Source of the DNA: Holophagae bacterium
GTDB taxonomy: Bacteria; Acidobacteriota; Holophagae; Acanthopleuribacterales; Acanthopleuribacteraceae
DNA: 64,000 nt
Assembly (NCBI GenBank): GCA_030429565.1
Contig: JAUIFE010000014.1
Location: forward strand, 124,001 to 188,000
Direction: 5' to 3'
Shown here one piece after another: positions 37,703 through 46,987 of the stretch. The translations under genes and the position numbers were made by a program. Position 1 is the stretch's first letter; each line of letters starts with the position of its first letter. Below the pieces are notes generated by a model. That model was not told the origin of the DNA and searched no databases. It saw only the letters and a list, made by a program, of their open reading frames with translations.

Positions 37703-39994
37703 TTGGTCGCACAAAAAGCGCTTGATGAAAAACTCGAACAACTTCGCCACGAATACGAACGGCTGTTGCCGCGCAAGCTTCTGAAAATCGACGAGGCTTG
37801 GCGCGATTTGCGCAATACGCCGCTGGAGGACAGCAACCTCAAGCTGCTGTACCGGCTCGTCCACAGCTTGGCCGGCTCGGGTCGAACCTTCGGCTACTCG
37901 CTGCTGAGTGAGGTCGCGCGCGAAATGGAAGTGCTGCTACTGGAAGCGGAAGAACAGGGTTTACCGATGCCGGACGCGCTCAGCGCCAAGGTAAAAGACC
38001 GCCTGCAAGCCCTCCACAAAAGCGTGAGTCACAAGGACCCTCACGTCGAAGCCGTCAATCTCGCCAATTTGCAATTGCACCGCGGACCGGTCGGCGGTCA
38101 TGCCCGTCTGTTTATGATGAGCACGGATCCCATCTTCGCCCAACGCATGCGCGCCCAGCTTAACTACTACGACTTCGATATCTCGTTGTTCACCGAACCC
38201 AATACCCTCCTGGCCGCGTGCAATGAAGAACAAGGCCCGGCGGCGGTAATTTGGGACCTCGCCGGCGATGAGCTGGGACAGGCGGGTGCGCCCACGGTGA
38301 AAATCGGCAACCGGGCGGTCCCCTCGATTGTTTTAATTCCACGCGGTCCTGAGGCGGACCGTTGGCTAAACGCCATTAAAGCCGGCGCCGCCGCCTGTTT
38401 TGCGAAACCACTCAACATGGGTCGCTTTATTGAAAAACTCCACCAAATTGTCTGCCCGCCCCAGGAAGAACCCTACCGCTTGTTTATTGTCGACGACGAT
38501 CGCGTTCTGGCCGGCCACATCGCGGCCATTATGGAGAAAGCCGGCATGGTGGTGCAGGTTCAAAATGATCCTGAAAAAGCCCTGCAGCCCCTGTTCCGGT
38601 TTCGACCCGACCTAATCCTGATGGACTTGCACATGCCGCAATGTTCCGGCCTGGATTTGGCACGCGTGATTCGTCAGCACGAACAATTTGTTTCAACGCC
38701 GATTGTGTACCTCTCGAGCGAAACCCAGGTCAACAAACGCCTGGAAGCACTCGATCTCGGCGCCGATGATTTCCTGATTAAACCGATCCCTTACCGCTAC
38801 TTATACTTTTCGTTATCGTCGCGTATGCGGCGCGCGCGCGAGTTACGGCGTTACATTGAATGCGACTCGCTGACCGGCTTGGCCAACCATACCAGCCTGT
38901 GGCAAAGAATGAGCCGCGCCCTCGCCAAAGCAGCCAATAACGAACTCAATCTCTCGTTTGCCCTGCTGAACATCGACCATTTTCACGATATAAACGAAGA
39001 CCACGGCCACGCCGCCGGCGACCGGGTGCTGCGCAGCATGGCGCTACTCCTGCAAAGGCGCATTCGTTCCTACGGCCATGTGGGTCGCTTCGGTGGCGAA
39101 GAATTTGCCATCGTGATTCCCAACCAAAGTGAACGCGCAACTTTTGAAATCATTGAACAGATCCGCGAGGACTTCAGTGAAATTGTGCACGACTTAGACC
39201 TGCACGCTTTCCACACCACCCTAAGCGCCGGTATCGCCAGCTTTCCTCGCTTCAAATCAGCACGCCAGATATCGAAAGCGGCCAAGGTCGCCCTGCTCAC
39301 CGCCAAAAAAACCGGCCGCAACAAAACCATCACCGCACCGCGTAACCTTGACGAATTGCGCGAACAATGGCCGGATCACCGCGCGACCGAACCAGAAGCC
39401 GCGGGCACCGCCTTCTTGGCGAAACACGCCCAAATCACGCTTACCAGCGACGACAGCGCTTCCTTTACGCCCTTTTCGCTCAACGCGGAGGACGATACGT
39501 TTTCATTTGAAGAGAACACATCGCCCAGCACCCGCGATGAGGAACCCGCGCGACCCAACCCGCCCGAATCACACCAGACGGACGCAAACAACCGCCAAAA
39601 AGTGGTCGTGGTCGACGACGAACGCGAAATCCGCGAGATGCTGGTCGCCACCCTCGGCGATATGGGGTACGACGCGGTCGCTTGCGCCGACGGCGATGCG
39701 GGCTTTGATACCTGCCTCGATCTCAAACCAGCCTTGCTGATCACCGACCTGCTCCTGTTCCCCGGCATTCACGGCTTTGAATTGTGCAGTCTGGTGCGGC
39801 AAAACCCAGAGCTGAAACACACGCGCATCTTAGTTATGACAGGCGTTTATAAAAGTTACCGCTACCGCCTCGAAGCCCAAGAAGCCGGGGTTGATATCTT
39901 TATGGAAAAACCGTTGAACATGGATCAACTGATCACCAACGTTAAACAACTGACCGGCAGCCAGGCCGACGTGCACGGAAGCGAACATGCCTGA
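37703..39994 (+). CDS. HPt-REC-REC-GGDEF-REC hybrid signalling protein (diguanylate cyclase)
   Basis: A TTG at 37703 with GAGG upstream is a likely start; a frame from 37664 is also open. Domain order in about 763 residues: a histidine phosphotransfer domain (LVHSLAGSGRTFG), a degenerate receiver (about 125-245, AAVIWDLAGDE), a full receiver (about 257-375, FIVDDDR, LILMDLHMPQ, IKPIP), a GGDEF domain (about 385-555) and a C-terminal receiver (about 630-755, VVVVDDERE, LLITDLLLF, MEKPLN). The GGDEF active site is intact as RFGGEEF. The product-inhibition RxxD site seems absent, because the corresponding residues read RSYG. The protein should make cyclic-di-GMP in response to phosphorelay. The next gene overlaps its end by eight bases. 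Confidence 0.88.
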   Translation: MVAQKALDEKLEQLRHEYERLLPRKLLKIDEAWRDLRNTPLEDSNLKLLYRLVHSLAGSGRTFGYSLLSEVAREMEVLLLEAEEQGLPMPDALSAKVKDRLQALHKSVSHKDPHVEAVNLANLQLHRGPVGGHARLFMMSTDPIFAQRMRAQLNYYDFDISLFTEPNTLLAACNEEQGPAAVIWDLAGDELGQAGAPTVKIGNRAVPSIVLIPRGPEADRWLNAIKAGAAACFAKPLNMGRFIEKLHQIVCPPQEEPYRLFIVDDDRVLAGHIAAIMEKAGMVVQVQNDPEKALQPLFRFRPDLILMDLHMPQCSGLDLARVIRQHEQFVSTPIVYLSSETQVNKRLEALDLGADDFLIKPIPYRYLYFSLSSRMRRARELRRYIECDSLTGLANHTSLWQRMSRALAKAANNELNLSFALLNIDHFHDINEDHGHAAGDRVLRSMALLLQRRIRSYGHVGRFGGEEFAIVIPNQSERATFEIIEQIREDFSEIVHDLDLHAFHTTLSAGIASFPRFKSARQISKAAKVALLTAKKTGRNKTITAPRNLDELREQWPDHRATEPEAAGTAFLAKHAQITLTSDDSASFTPFSLNAEDDTFSFEENTSPSTRDEEPARPNPPESHQTDANNRQKVVVVDDEREIREMLVATLGDMGYDAVACADGDAGFDTCLDLKPALLITDLLLFPGIHGFELCSLVRQNPELKHTRILVMTGVYKSYRYRLEAQEAGVDIFMEKPLNMDQLITNVKQLTGSQADVHGSEHA

Positions 39995-40391
39995 ACCCAC
40001 CCTGCGACGCATCATGTGCGTCGAAGACGATGCCGATATTCAAATGATCCTCGAAATGGCGCTGGTGGATCTTGGCGGTTTTGACCTGCACTTGTGCAGC
40101 GACGGCGCTTCGGCACGCATCGCACTGCAGGAACAGCAACCCGATCTGATCCTGCTCGATCTGCTGCTACCAGACACCGATGGGCCAACCCTGTTTGGTG
40201 AAATCACGACAGCAAAGCCCGAGGTCCCAGTGGTATTTATCACGGCGGCGGGCGCCCAACATGCGGACCGACGCTTGAGCGGCCTAAAATCGGCGGGCCT
40301 AATTGGCAAACCGTTTAATCCCATGACGCTGGCTTCGCAACTAAGCGATATTTTTAACCGCTTTCACGGTGTCGCCGAACCCAACACCTAG
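39987..40391 (+). CDS. Stand-alone response-regulator receiver domain
   Basis: The product has 134 residues and the gene overlaps the end of the GGDEF protein gene by eight bases, so the two are translationally coupled. It has the acidic pair CVEDDADIQ, phospho-Asp in LILLDLLLPDTDGP, the switch Thr in VVFITAAG and the Lys in GLIGKPFNP. There is no output domain, so it works as a CheY- or Spo0F-like shuttle, probably with the HPt of the preceding protein. Confidence 0.9.
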   Translation: MPEPTLRRIMCVEDDADIQMILEMALVDLGGFDLHLCSDGASARIALQEQQPDLILLDLLLPDTDGPTLFGEITTAKPEVPVVFITAAGAQHADRRLSGLKSAGLIGKPFNPMTLASQLSDIFNRFHGVAEPNT

Positions 40392-40398
40392 GTGCCGA

Positions 40399-41439
40399 CT
40401 ATTTGTGGCGGTAAAGAATAATCGAGATGTTATCGGGTTTGGTGTAGAGCGGTGAACCCGAGGTGTTCCATTTGAGATTGGCTTCAATGCAGCGGTTGTA
40501 GAGGGCATTGAGAACTTCGCGATCATCGTCAAATTCTTGAAACACTTCAAAAATATCGTTGGGGTGCAAGGTTTCCAAGCCGTCGGAAGCCAGCACTAAA
40601 ACATCGTCTTTTTTGAGCGTCAGGAAGGCGGGCATCCAATACGGATCGTAATTGCGGCCGATGGCGTTGGAAATAATGTGGCGCTGGGCCAGGTACTGTT
40701 CGTCAGCGAATAATTTTTGCAGCTTGTCGAGATCGAGCCACTGGCGATTTTGGTCGAGAAGACGCAACTCACCGTCACGCAGGTGGTACAGCAAGACGTC
40801 GCCCACCTGGCCAATTTCACAGCGATTGTTTTTAATGCTGACGGCCGTTACCGCTGCTTGCGAAATTTCGTTGGGGAAGGTCGCAAACTCAGGCACTTCG
40901 GCTTCAAGCTTCTCGCCCAGTGCCATCAGGACCTCAACACTTTCCGTGAACACTTCCTGGATGGTTTTCTCAGGATGGCGATCAAACAGGCTGAGGATCA
41001 CAAAACTGGCGACCTCGCCCACCAAACAATCGCCAACGCCGTCGCAACCGACCAGCAACAGTTCGTCCTCGCGTTCGAAGATACCGATGCCGTCTTCGTT
41101 GACCGACTTGTAATTGACACCACGTGAGGTTAGGCCTTCGGCCAACTCACCCAACACGTAGCCGTTCTCATTACCGGCGCAATAACGGTCGGCCGGTTCG
41201 CGATCCATCATGCGGTACAGAATACGCGTGGCCATACGCTTGAAAATTAAGTTTTTGGACTCGCTTTCGACAAAACGGAACCAGGTGTAACTGTTCATTT
41301 TGGAAGCGATGTGTTTGAGGTAAATCTGCGAGTAGTGCCCAAACAGCTCACTCAAACTGGGGTAATTCATGCTGGGAGGCAGGATCTTGGAAAAATCTTC
41401 GGACGATAACGTGGGGATTTGAATCGGTGTTTTCCGCAT
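40399..41439 (-). CDS. PP2C-type protein phosphatase
   Basis: The ATG at 41439 has GGAG upstream; the frame continues to 41559 without support. The 346-residue product has an N-terminal helical extension of about 110 residues, then a PP2C domain: SVNEDGIGIFE and LLVGCDGVGD (metal-binding Asp residues), QVGDVLLYHLRDGEL, DDVLVLASDGLETL and the last metal ligand in KPDNISIILY. Unlike the remnant at 12.9 kb, all metal ligands are present, so it should dephosphorylate Ser/Thr. It converges on the receiver gene with a seven-base gap, and a Ser/Thr kinase lies 7 kb away. Confidence 0.85.
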   Translation of the reverse strand: MRKTPIQIPTLSSEDFSKILPPSMNYPSLSELFGHYSQIYLKHIASKMNSYTWFRFVESESKNLIFKRMATRILYRMMDREPADRYCAGNENGYVLGELAEGLTSRGVNYKSVNEDGIGIFEREDELLLVGCDGVGDCLVGEVASFVILSLFDRHPEKTIQEVFTESVEVLMALGEKLEAEVPEFATFPNEISQAAVTAVSIKNNRCEIGQVGDVLLYHLRDGELRLLDQNRQWLDLDKLQKLFADEQYLAQRHIISNAIGRNYDPYWMPAFLTLKKDDVLVLASDGLETLHPNDIFEVFQEFDDDREVLNALYNRCIEANLKWNTSGSPLYTKPDNISIILYRHK

Positions 41440-41679
41440 CCTGACTCCAAAGGAAATGTCATAGTTGATAAAGCAATGGGCTATTCTATCTGTCGACAAC
41501 CGATTTGAAAACGAAAATCGCCCTATTTCGCCACCCATTTCTGCGAAAAACAGGCTCACGCCAGGCGAAAACGCCCGGCAACATCGAGGGGCACACGAGG
41601 TTCAAGAAAGAATGCCCTTGAGCCGATAGGTGCAACATACTGTAAAGCCTGTCAAAGATCATTGATGAAGGGAGCCCGC

Positions 41680-41937
41680 ATGTCCGAGGACAAAAATCTG
41701 ATTACCCAAAATGAAATCGATGAACTGTTCAAAATTCACGAGTTAATCGCCGACCAAGAAGAGGAGAAAAGTCTTTCCTTGGTAGAGGAAATTAAGGGCG
41801 CCATTCTCGACTCCGGCAAATTGACCCTTAAAGAGTGGAAGAGCTTGCGCGAACGCATTCGCGAGATCGAGGTCCTCATTCCGGCGATCGATATGATTAT
41901 CAGTCTCAAAGATCCCCGTAAAATTCCCAAGGCCTAG
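41680..41937 (+). CDS. Small coiled-coil protein with FliM-N-like motif
   Basis: The ATG at 41680 follows GAAGGGAG. The 85-residue acidic product begins MSEDKNLITQNEIDELFKIH. The LxxQxEIDxLF pattern matches the CheY-binding N-terminal peptide of the flagellar switch protein FliM (LSQxEIDALL). The rest is helical and probably coiled coil (KSLSLVEEIKGAILDSGKLTLKEWKSLRERIREIEVL), with no flagellar domain. No flagellar genes are present. Binding of a receiver domain, such as the one encoded 1.3 kb away, is a hypothesis from this motif alone. Confidence 0.6.
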   Translation: MSEDKNLITQNEIDELFKIHELIADQEEEKSLSLVEEIKGAILDSGKLTLKEWKSLRERIREIEVLIPAIDMIISLKDPRKIPKA

Positions 41938-41985
41938 GTGAACCACTCGAGCCGGCGACACACGACGGCTCGAGTCCCGACCCGA

Positions 41986-42795
41986 TCAGGCCAGTTTCTT
42001 TTGAATGACACCTTTGGCCGCCAACGCGGTAAGCACATTTAAGCCGACCAGCACCCCCAGCGCCCCACTCATGCTCAGGTTAAACAAGGGCGTTTGCAAC
42101 AACACCGTGCTCAAGCCCCAGTCCGCTTGGAAAAAGACGGCGCGCAGCGGTTCCACCGCCAGGGTGATCGGATTGACCGACACGAAAAACACCAGCCAGC
42201 CTGGCATGTAATCAATCGGCGCGAAGGCGGTCGACATGAACATCAGCGGCAAAGAAATGATCATAATGATCGAGATCAGTTCAAAGTGGTACCGCAACAC
42301 AAAGGCCAACATCAGGCTAAAGGTAGTAAACAGCATGGTGATCAAGGCCAGCACCAACAAAAAGACGCCGATGCCGGCGGGACCGCCCGCAAAACGCACG
42401 CCCATCACCATGGTCACCAACACAATCACCAAACACTGCAACAGCGTCATTACGAAAATGTGGAAGCCGGTCGCCCAAATGATGGAGAACCGCGAACGGA
42501 GCGGCGCTGCCAGGAGGCGGTCGAGAAAACCCAGCTCACGGTCGAACAGAATGGGAACGCCGCCGTTGAGTGCCCCCGTAAAGGCGGTGAACACCAAGGC
42601 TCCCGGCGTGATAAAGCCCATGTAGCTGTCGGCACCGACCAAAGCCTGCATCGGGCTATTTTTAAAGACGGCGGAAAACAGGACCAGCCAGATAAAGGGC
42701 TGAAAAAGACCGGCAATCAGCACGACGGGTCGTCGTTTGGAGTGAATGAACCAGCGCATCGCCAGCGCTTGGATTTCCATTATCATGGCGTTCAT
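41986..42795 (-). CDS. ABC-2 type transporter permease
   Basis: This 269-residue integral membrane protein has about six helices and ABC-2 family features: an N-terminal RPVVLIAGLFQPFIWLVLFS, FITPGALVFTAFTGALNGG, ELGFLDRLLAAPLRS and MSTAFAPIDYMPGWL. It resembles the DrrB/NodJ exporters. Its start overlaps the end of the ATPase gene by four bases. The pair should export a lipid, drug or polysaccharide. Confidence 0.9.
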   Translation of the reverse strand: MNAMIMEIQALAMRWFIHSKRRPVVLIAGLFQPFIWLVLFSAVFKNSPMQALVGADSYMGFITPGALVFTAFTGALNGGVPILFDRELGFLDRLLAAPLRSRFSIIWATGFHIFVMTLLQCLVIVLVTMVMGVRFAGGPAGIGVFLLVLALITMLFTTFSLMLAFVLRYHFELISIIMIISLPLMFMSTAFAPIDYMPGWLVFFVSVNPITLAVEPLRAVFFQADWGLSTVLLQTPLFNLSMSGALGVLVGLNVLTALAAKGVIQKKLA

Positions 42796-43739
42796 GATTC
42801 ACCTCGCAGGGAGAAACGGTAAACGTCCTCCAGGTTGGGATGCTGGATGTTCAGCGAGAAAACAGGTAAACCGGCACGCGTCGCGGTAGCGAAGACATGC
42901 TCGTGGACGGCGCCCATGTCGGCGTCGTTGCTACACGCAAGCGCAAGACAACGAACCTCTTGATCGAGCACGCGGTAACCGGCCTGTTCGGCAAAAACGG
43001 CTTTGGCGGCGGCGAGCGCGTCAGCGTCCATGAACTCGTGACTGCTAAAACGTACGATCCAACGACCTAAGGCCTGCTTGAGCGCCTCCGGTCCGCCTTG
43101 AGCGCCAACCTTACCCTGTTCTAGGATGAGCACGTAATCGGCCAAGTGTTGCACTTCTTGAAAATCGTGACTGGCGAGAATCACCGCGCCGCCATCGGCT
43201 TTAAACTGCTCGATCAAGCGCCAAATCAGTTCACGAGCCTCAATATCGAGGCCGGTCGTGGGTTCATCGAGAATCAACACCTTGGGGTTGTGTAAGAGGG
43301 CCGCCGCCAAATCGAGACGGCGCTTCATCCCGCCGGAATAATCGCCGACACGGCGATCTTTGGCCTCGCTCAAACCGAGCTGATCGATCAGGGCAAGGGC
43401 GCGCTCGCGGTGAGCCCGCCAGGGTAAATGCAGGAGACCCGCGGTAAAACGCATGAACTCGACGGCGGTGAGGACCTTGTCCATGGCCAACTCTTGCGAG
43501 ACATAACCGACGAGGTCGCGTAAGGCGGCCGGATCGTTGCGCAAATCCCGGCCATCCCAGGCGATTTTGCCCGCATCCGGTCGAACCAGGGTGGTCAAAA
43601 TTTTAATCGCGGTACTTTTGCCGGCCCCGTTGGGACCCAACAACGCCAACGCCTTTCCCGGCGCCAAGCTGAACGAAAGCCCGCTCAAAGCCTCGACGTC
43701 TTTGTAGCGTTTCTGTAGGTCGGACACTTCTAATGACAT
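42792..43739 (-). CDS. ABC transporter ATP-binding protein, DrrA-like
   Basis: The ATG at 43739 is preferred, with GAGGGA upstream and the canonical start MSLEVSDLQKRYKDVEALSG. The 315-residue product has Walker A GPNGAGKST, Q-loop YVSQELAMD, signature YSGGMKRRLDLA, Walker B VLILDEPTTGLD and H-loop ASHDFQE. The C-terminal 90 residues form the extra domain seen in DrrA-type exporters. It is coupled to the permease downstream. Confidence 0.92.
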   Translation of the reverse strand: MSLEVSDLQKRYKDVEALSGLSFSLAPGKALALLGPNGAGKSTAIKILTTLVRPDAGKIAWDGRDLRNDPAALRDLVGYVSQELAMDKVLTAVEFMRFTAGLLHLPWRAHRERALALIDQLGLSEAKDRRVGDYSGGMKRRLDLAAALLHNPKVLILDEPTTGLDIEARELIWRLIEQFKADGGAVILASHDFQEVQHLADYVLILEQGKVGAQGGPEALKQALGRWIVRFSSHEFMDADALAAAKAVFAEQAGYRVLDQEVRCLALACSNDADMGAVHEHVFATATRAGLPVFSLNIQHPNLEDVYRFSLRGES

Positions 43740-44042
43740 AAGGGATTCCCTCTCGGTTTGATACGGGTCGAGCCGCGCAGGTCGGACCGCCGTCAAAAAA
43801 CGGCACGACCGATGTGATGTCAGGCGCGGCCCTCGTTTAAGCGCACGAAATCGCTTGCACCGGCCTCGGTTTCAGGGTTGCACACGGCGGCGGCACAGAG
43901 GCTTGCGCCGCAATGCGTCGCGGCTCACGCCGAACAAGCTCAGGATGATACCACACCTAAGCCGCTTCCCTACTTCGCAGCGCAACGACCACGCCGCGGC
44001 CGGCAATGCGCCGACCCGATCACATCATCAACCACGAAGGGG

Positions 44043-44711
44043 TCAGGAGCTTTCGTCGATCTCAATCGAGCGGGCCACGGCCATAAGTCGAAACCCGTAC
44101 CAAAGCAGGCCGGTGTTCAGGAAAAAGATCACCAGCGCCGCAACCACCATCCAAGTCTCCACGCCACCAGCATTATCGCCGGTCGCCAGACCTGGCCGAT
44201 ATCGGCTCAACATGTCCCAAAATGATTTGGACGTCTCGTAGAACTGGGCTTCCGGACCGATGATGCAAAAGACCACCGCCTCCTTCCGTGAGCGACTTCG
44301 TACAAAACCCAAAAGGTAGCCGTCGTGTTGCGTATTGCTGCGCATCCGAAAAATTTCGGTTTGCTGGGTTGTCTGGCGGGGCTGTTCTTCAACGGGATCG
44401 AGCGCGGAAACTTCAACACCGAACATCAAACGCAAGAGCTTGGCCAGTTGGGCCGCTTCGGTCTCTTTTTCGTTAAAAATGGTGGCGAAAAAAAACACGT
44501 CATGTTCATCGGAAGAACCCTTGAGTAAATGGTAACCATCCAACTCTACCCAGGTCATGATGGGAAAAGCCGGTGAAATCGGCATACTCGCCCCGTTGGG
44601 CAGCACCACGCCCATGGGACGACTGACCGAAACGTCTGGTTCGTCGGCGGGCAGCAAGCAACCGCCAACCAGTAAAAAACTAACGAGAATGGCGCGCTTG
44701 AGCCAAGGCAT
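44043..44711 (-). CDS. Lipoprotein-like protein with C-terminal transmembrane helix
   Basis: The 222-residue product begins with a lipobox signal (ILVSFLLVGGC, Cys18). A soluble domain of about 150 residues follows (DEHDVFFFATIFNEKETEAAQ, GYLLGFVRSRSRKEAVVFCIIGPE), then a C-terminal membrane helix (WMVVAALVIFFLNTGLLWYG). A protein with both a lipid anchor and a terminal helix is unusual. The gene start overlaps the end of the HTH regulator gene by 32 bases, and the ATG has AAGGAA upstream. Family and function are not recognised. Confidence 0.65.
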   Translation of the reverse strand: MPWLKRAILVSFLLVGGCLLPADEPDVSVSRPMGVVLPNGASMPISPAFPIMTWVELDGYHLLKGSSDEHDVFFFATIFNEKETEAAQLAKLLRLMFGVEVSALDPVEEQPRQTTQQTEIFRMRSNTQHDGYLLGFVRSRSRKEAVVFCIIGPEAQFYETSKSFWDMLSRYRPGLATGDNAGGVETWMVVAALVIFFLNTGLLWYGFRLMAVARSIEIDESS

Positions 44712-45765
44712 CCATGAATTCCTTTTCCGAAATCACGCGGGGATTACTCGAATCCTGTCGGTATTTACCGGGTGTGACCAAATAGGTTTCCACCAGTGTT
44801 TGATAGAGTCTCTCATACTCTCGGAACGTTATATCAAACTGAGCGGCTCTGACCTTAAGACTGGCCTCACGTAACTTGCGTAAATGGCCGGCGCGATTGT
44901 CGCCTTGCTTGCCGGGACCCTTGGCGGAACGGACCGAACCGCTGTCGCGAATCAGATCGACCAATGAGATGCCGAGCACATCAGCCAACCGGTTTAGCGC
45001 CGCAATCGAAACGTGGGTCAACTGTTCAAGTTGGTGCGGGGTAAGTTGGATCGATCCCAAATCCAGATCGGCCTCATTGTGGTAGGCCTCTAGCTCTTTG
45101 CGGATGACGTCAAAAGGCTGCTCGAGCAAGGAGAGTTGGGCCGGCCGCAAACCGGCGCGATTGGCCAACATCTCGCGCGTCATGTTGCGTTGCGTGCGCA
45201 GGGTTTTGATGCGCTGACCAATATCTTGGAAGCTGAGTCCGGGGGCGCAGGGCGCCTGCAAGTCGGGTAGCAGCGATTCAATGGTTTCCAGTAAGGGGCC
45301 TTTGAGATCTCGCCAATCGCGGTACTTGAGGTAATAGTTGTGGGGATTGCGGCCATGGACGACATTGGCGGGTGTACCAATCAAAAAGCGCGACAGGGTT
45401 TCATCACGCGAAAAAATGATGACCGGCTTGCCCAGGGAGGTGGCCATTTCCACCTCGCCGCCAATCCCAAAACTGGTGTGATCGGCAGCAACCAACATGT
45501 AATCAGCCTCGACAACACGAATGCGATCAAGGAGATACACGTGCTCAGGCAACATCTGTCCGCGTATTTCCGGAGCCGTCACCAAAGACGGAATATAGAG
45601 CCGGGTTGCGTAAGGCGGCGCTTCAATGGCCTGGGCAATTTTGGTGACCAAGTTCTTGAGGCGACCTTTCTCGCGCGGTGGGCACCGCGTAATCGGCTCG
45701 CTGATATAGGCAACGTAAGTCGTCTCAGGCGTGGCCCGACCAAGTTTGGCACCGTTGCGCGCCAT
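44680..45765 (-). CDS. HTH regulator fused to a nucleoside-deoxyribosyltransferase-like domain
   Basis: The ATG at 45765 has GGGAGG upstream. The 361-residue protein has two parts. Residues about 15-135 resemble nucleoside 2-deoxyribosyltransferase or related Rossmann nucleotide-binding domains: VAYISEPITRCPPREKG, then RVVEADYMLVAADHTSFGIG and GEVEMATSLGKPVIIFS. Residues about 180-275 form an XRE/Cro helix-turn-helix domain (IGQRIKTLRTQRNMTREMLA..HVSIAALNRLADVLGISLVDLI). Similar fusions are thought to sense nucleotides or their derivatives. The C-terminal part is helical and unassigned. The lipoprotein gene downstream overlaps and is probably co-regulated. Confidence 0.7.
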   Translation of the reverse strand: MARNGAKLGRATPETTYVAYISEPITRCPPREKGRLKNLVTKIAQAIEAPPYATRLYIPSLVTAPEIRGQMLPEHVYLLDRIRVVEADYMLVAADHTSFGIGGEVEMATSLGKPVIIFSRDETLSRFLIGTPANVVHGRNPHNYYLKYRDWRDLKGPLLETIESLLPDLQAPCAPGLSFQDIGQRIKTLRTQRNMTREMLANRAGLRPAQLSLLEQPFDVIRKELEAYHNEADLDLGSIQLTPHQLEQLTHVSIAALNRLADVLGISLVDLIRDSGSVRSAKGPGKQGDNRAGHLRKLREASLKVRAAQFDITFREYERLYQTLVETYLVTPGKYRQDSSNPRVISEKEFMDALAQARHSR

Positions 45766-46987
45766 GTCCACCTCCCAATAGCAAGGCCCACCGAGTCAAG
45801 AGGTTACCCGCGAAGCGACACGGACAGCGTGCCGACAAGCAGTGTCTTAGGGTGAGACAGGTTGAAAGATGCAAAAAAAGCGCCGGCTTAGATTCAACCT
45901 ACCGCCCAGAGCGAGAAAAGACAGATAACAAGGGGCCGGAAACTTTTGCTTGTCCGAGACAGAATAAAACGGCGAACCAGCCAACACCTTAAACTGCTCA
46001 TTTATTTAAACCTACCCTTTTCCCCTCCAAAAGTTCGCACTAAGAGTGGTAACTTTTTACGCTTGCGCAGCCATCCCTCCAAAACGCCGCCACCAAACAC
46101 CTCAATCCATTTACTTTACACCTCAGCCACAAGACTTCGATTGGCATCCCCCTTGCCCATAAGTAGCTCGTCCGCATCCAACCATCGCAGGTAACGCGCC
46201 GGCCACCGTCGTCGGCACGGCGTGGCCAGGATACTTGGATGGTGATGAGCTGCTGGTGGGCAGGACGATGTCAGACGCGAGGTCAATGGGAGAAGCGATG
46301 CTTCTGCATTGTGAACATTGTCTTGCAGCGACCACGGCATCACTTCGTTGGGTGATTGGACAACAGGGAAAACAGGCCTCAACCAGACGAGGCTTTTCCT
46401 TCCGGCGCCTGTGGTTTGCGAAACACGCATCATGAAACCGGTACGGTTTGACGGTTTTGATGTGTGAGGCACGGAAGCGTCGGAAAAAAACCAAGGATCC
46501 GAACCCACGGGTTGGTGGCGGCTTCTCTGAGAGGGAGGCCGCCGCCGACTTCCTTCTCGAATTGCGAATGCGAGGAGAAGTGGCGCCAATCAACGTGGTG
46601 AGAAGGATGGACATGATGAAAGGCCCCATTGAATGCGCAACCCGAAATGCCCTCGACCATTTTCCACGTTTTGCGCGAAGGCGCACGGGGCGCGAGCCAT
46701 GTGGACGAGACCGGCCCCTAGGGTTCGCCCCCAATCGTTGGCTGAGCCACGGCCATCTGCGGCGGCGTGAGAGCGATGAGCTGTTGCAACGGCACGACGT
46801 GGGTTTTTACCGAGATTTAATTACGAGTGGAAAGATCAGTACTCCCCGGACGAGCGACGTTACGGGATATGCTGACGAAAAGGGGGCTGCTGCGCTTCAA
46901 GCGGCAACGACACTGCGACGATCGCGACGTGGCCGTGTCAGGGGAAGTTCAGGGGCGGCGAATGGTTCCGAAGGACGGATTGTTGGG
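45766..46987. other. Long gene-poor region
   Basis: About 1.2 kb without a supported gene. Long open frames exist on both strands from 46120 to 46980, but their translations are Arg/Ser/Pro-rich and low in hydrophobic cores, as expected for GC-rich non-coding DNA. A GGCGGC/GCCGCC hairpin lies at about 46512-46538. The promoter of the prepilin gene should be near the right end. Confidence 0.5.

Noticed and set aside
46448-46987. 180-residue N-terminal extension of the prepilin-like protein
   Set aside because: Prepilin leaders are short; the extension is charged and low-complexity and would bury the cleavage site.
45766-46987. RNase P RNA, tmRNA or 6S RNA in the gene-poor region
   Set aside because: I found none of the conserved motifs of these RNAs by eye.
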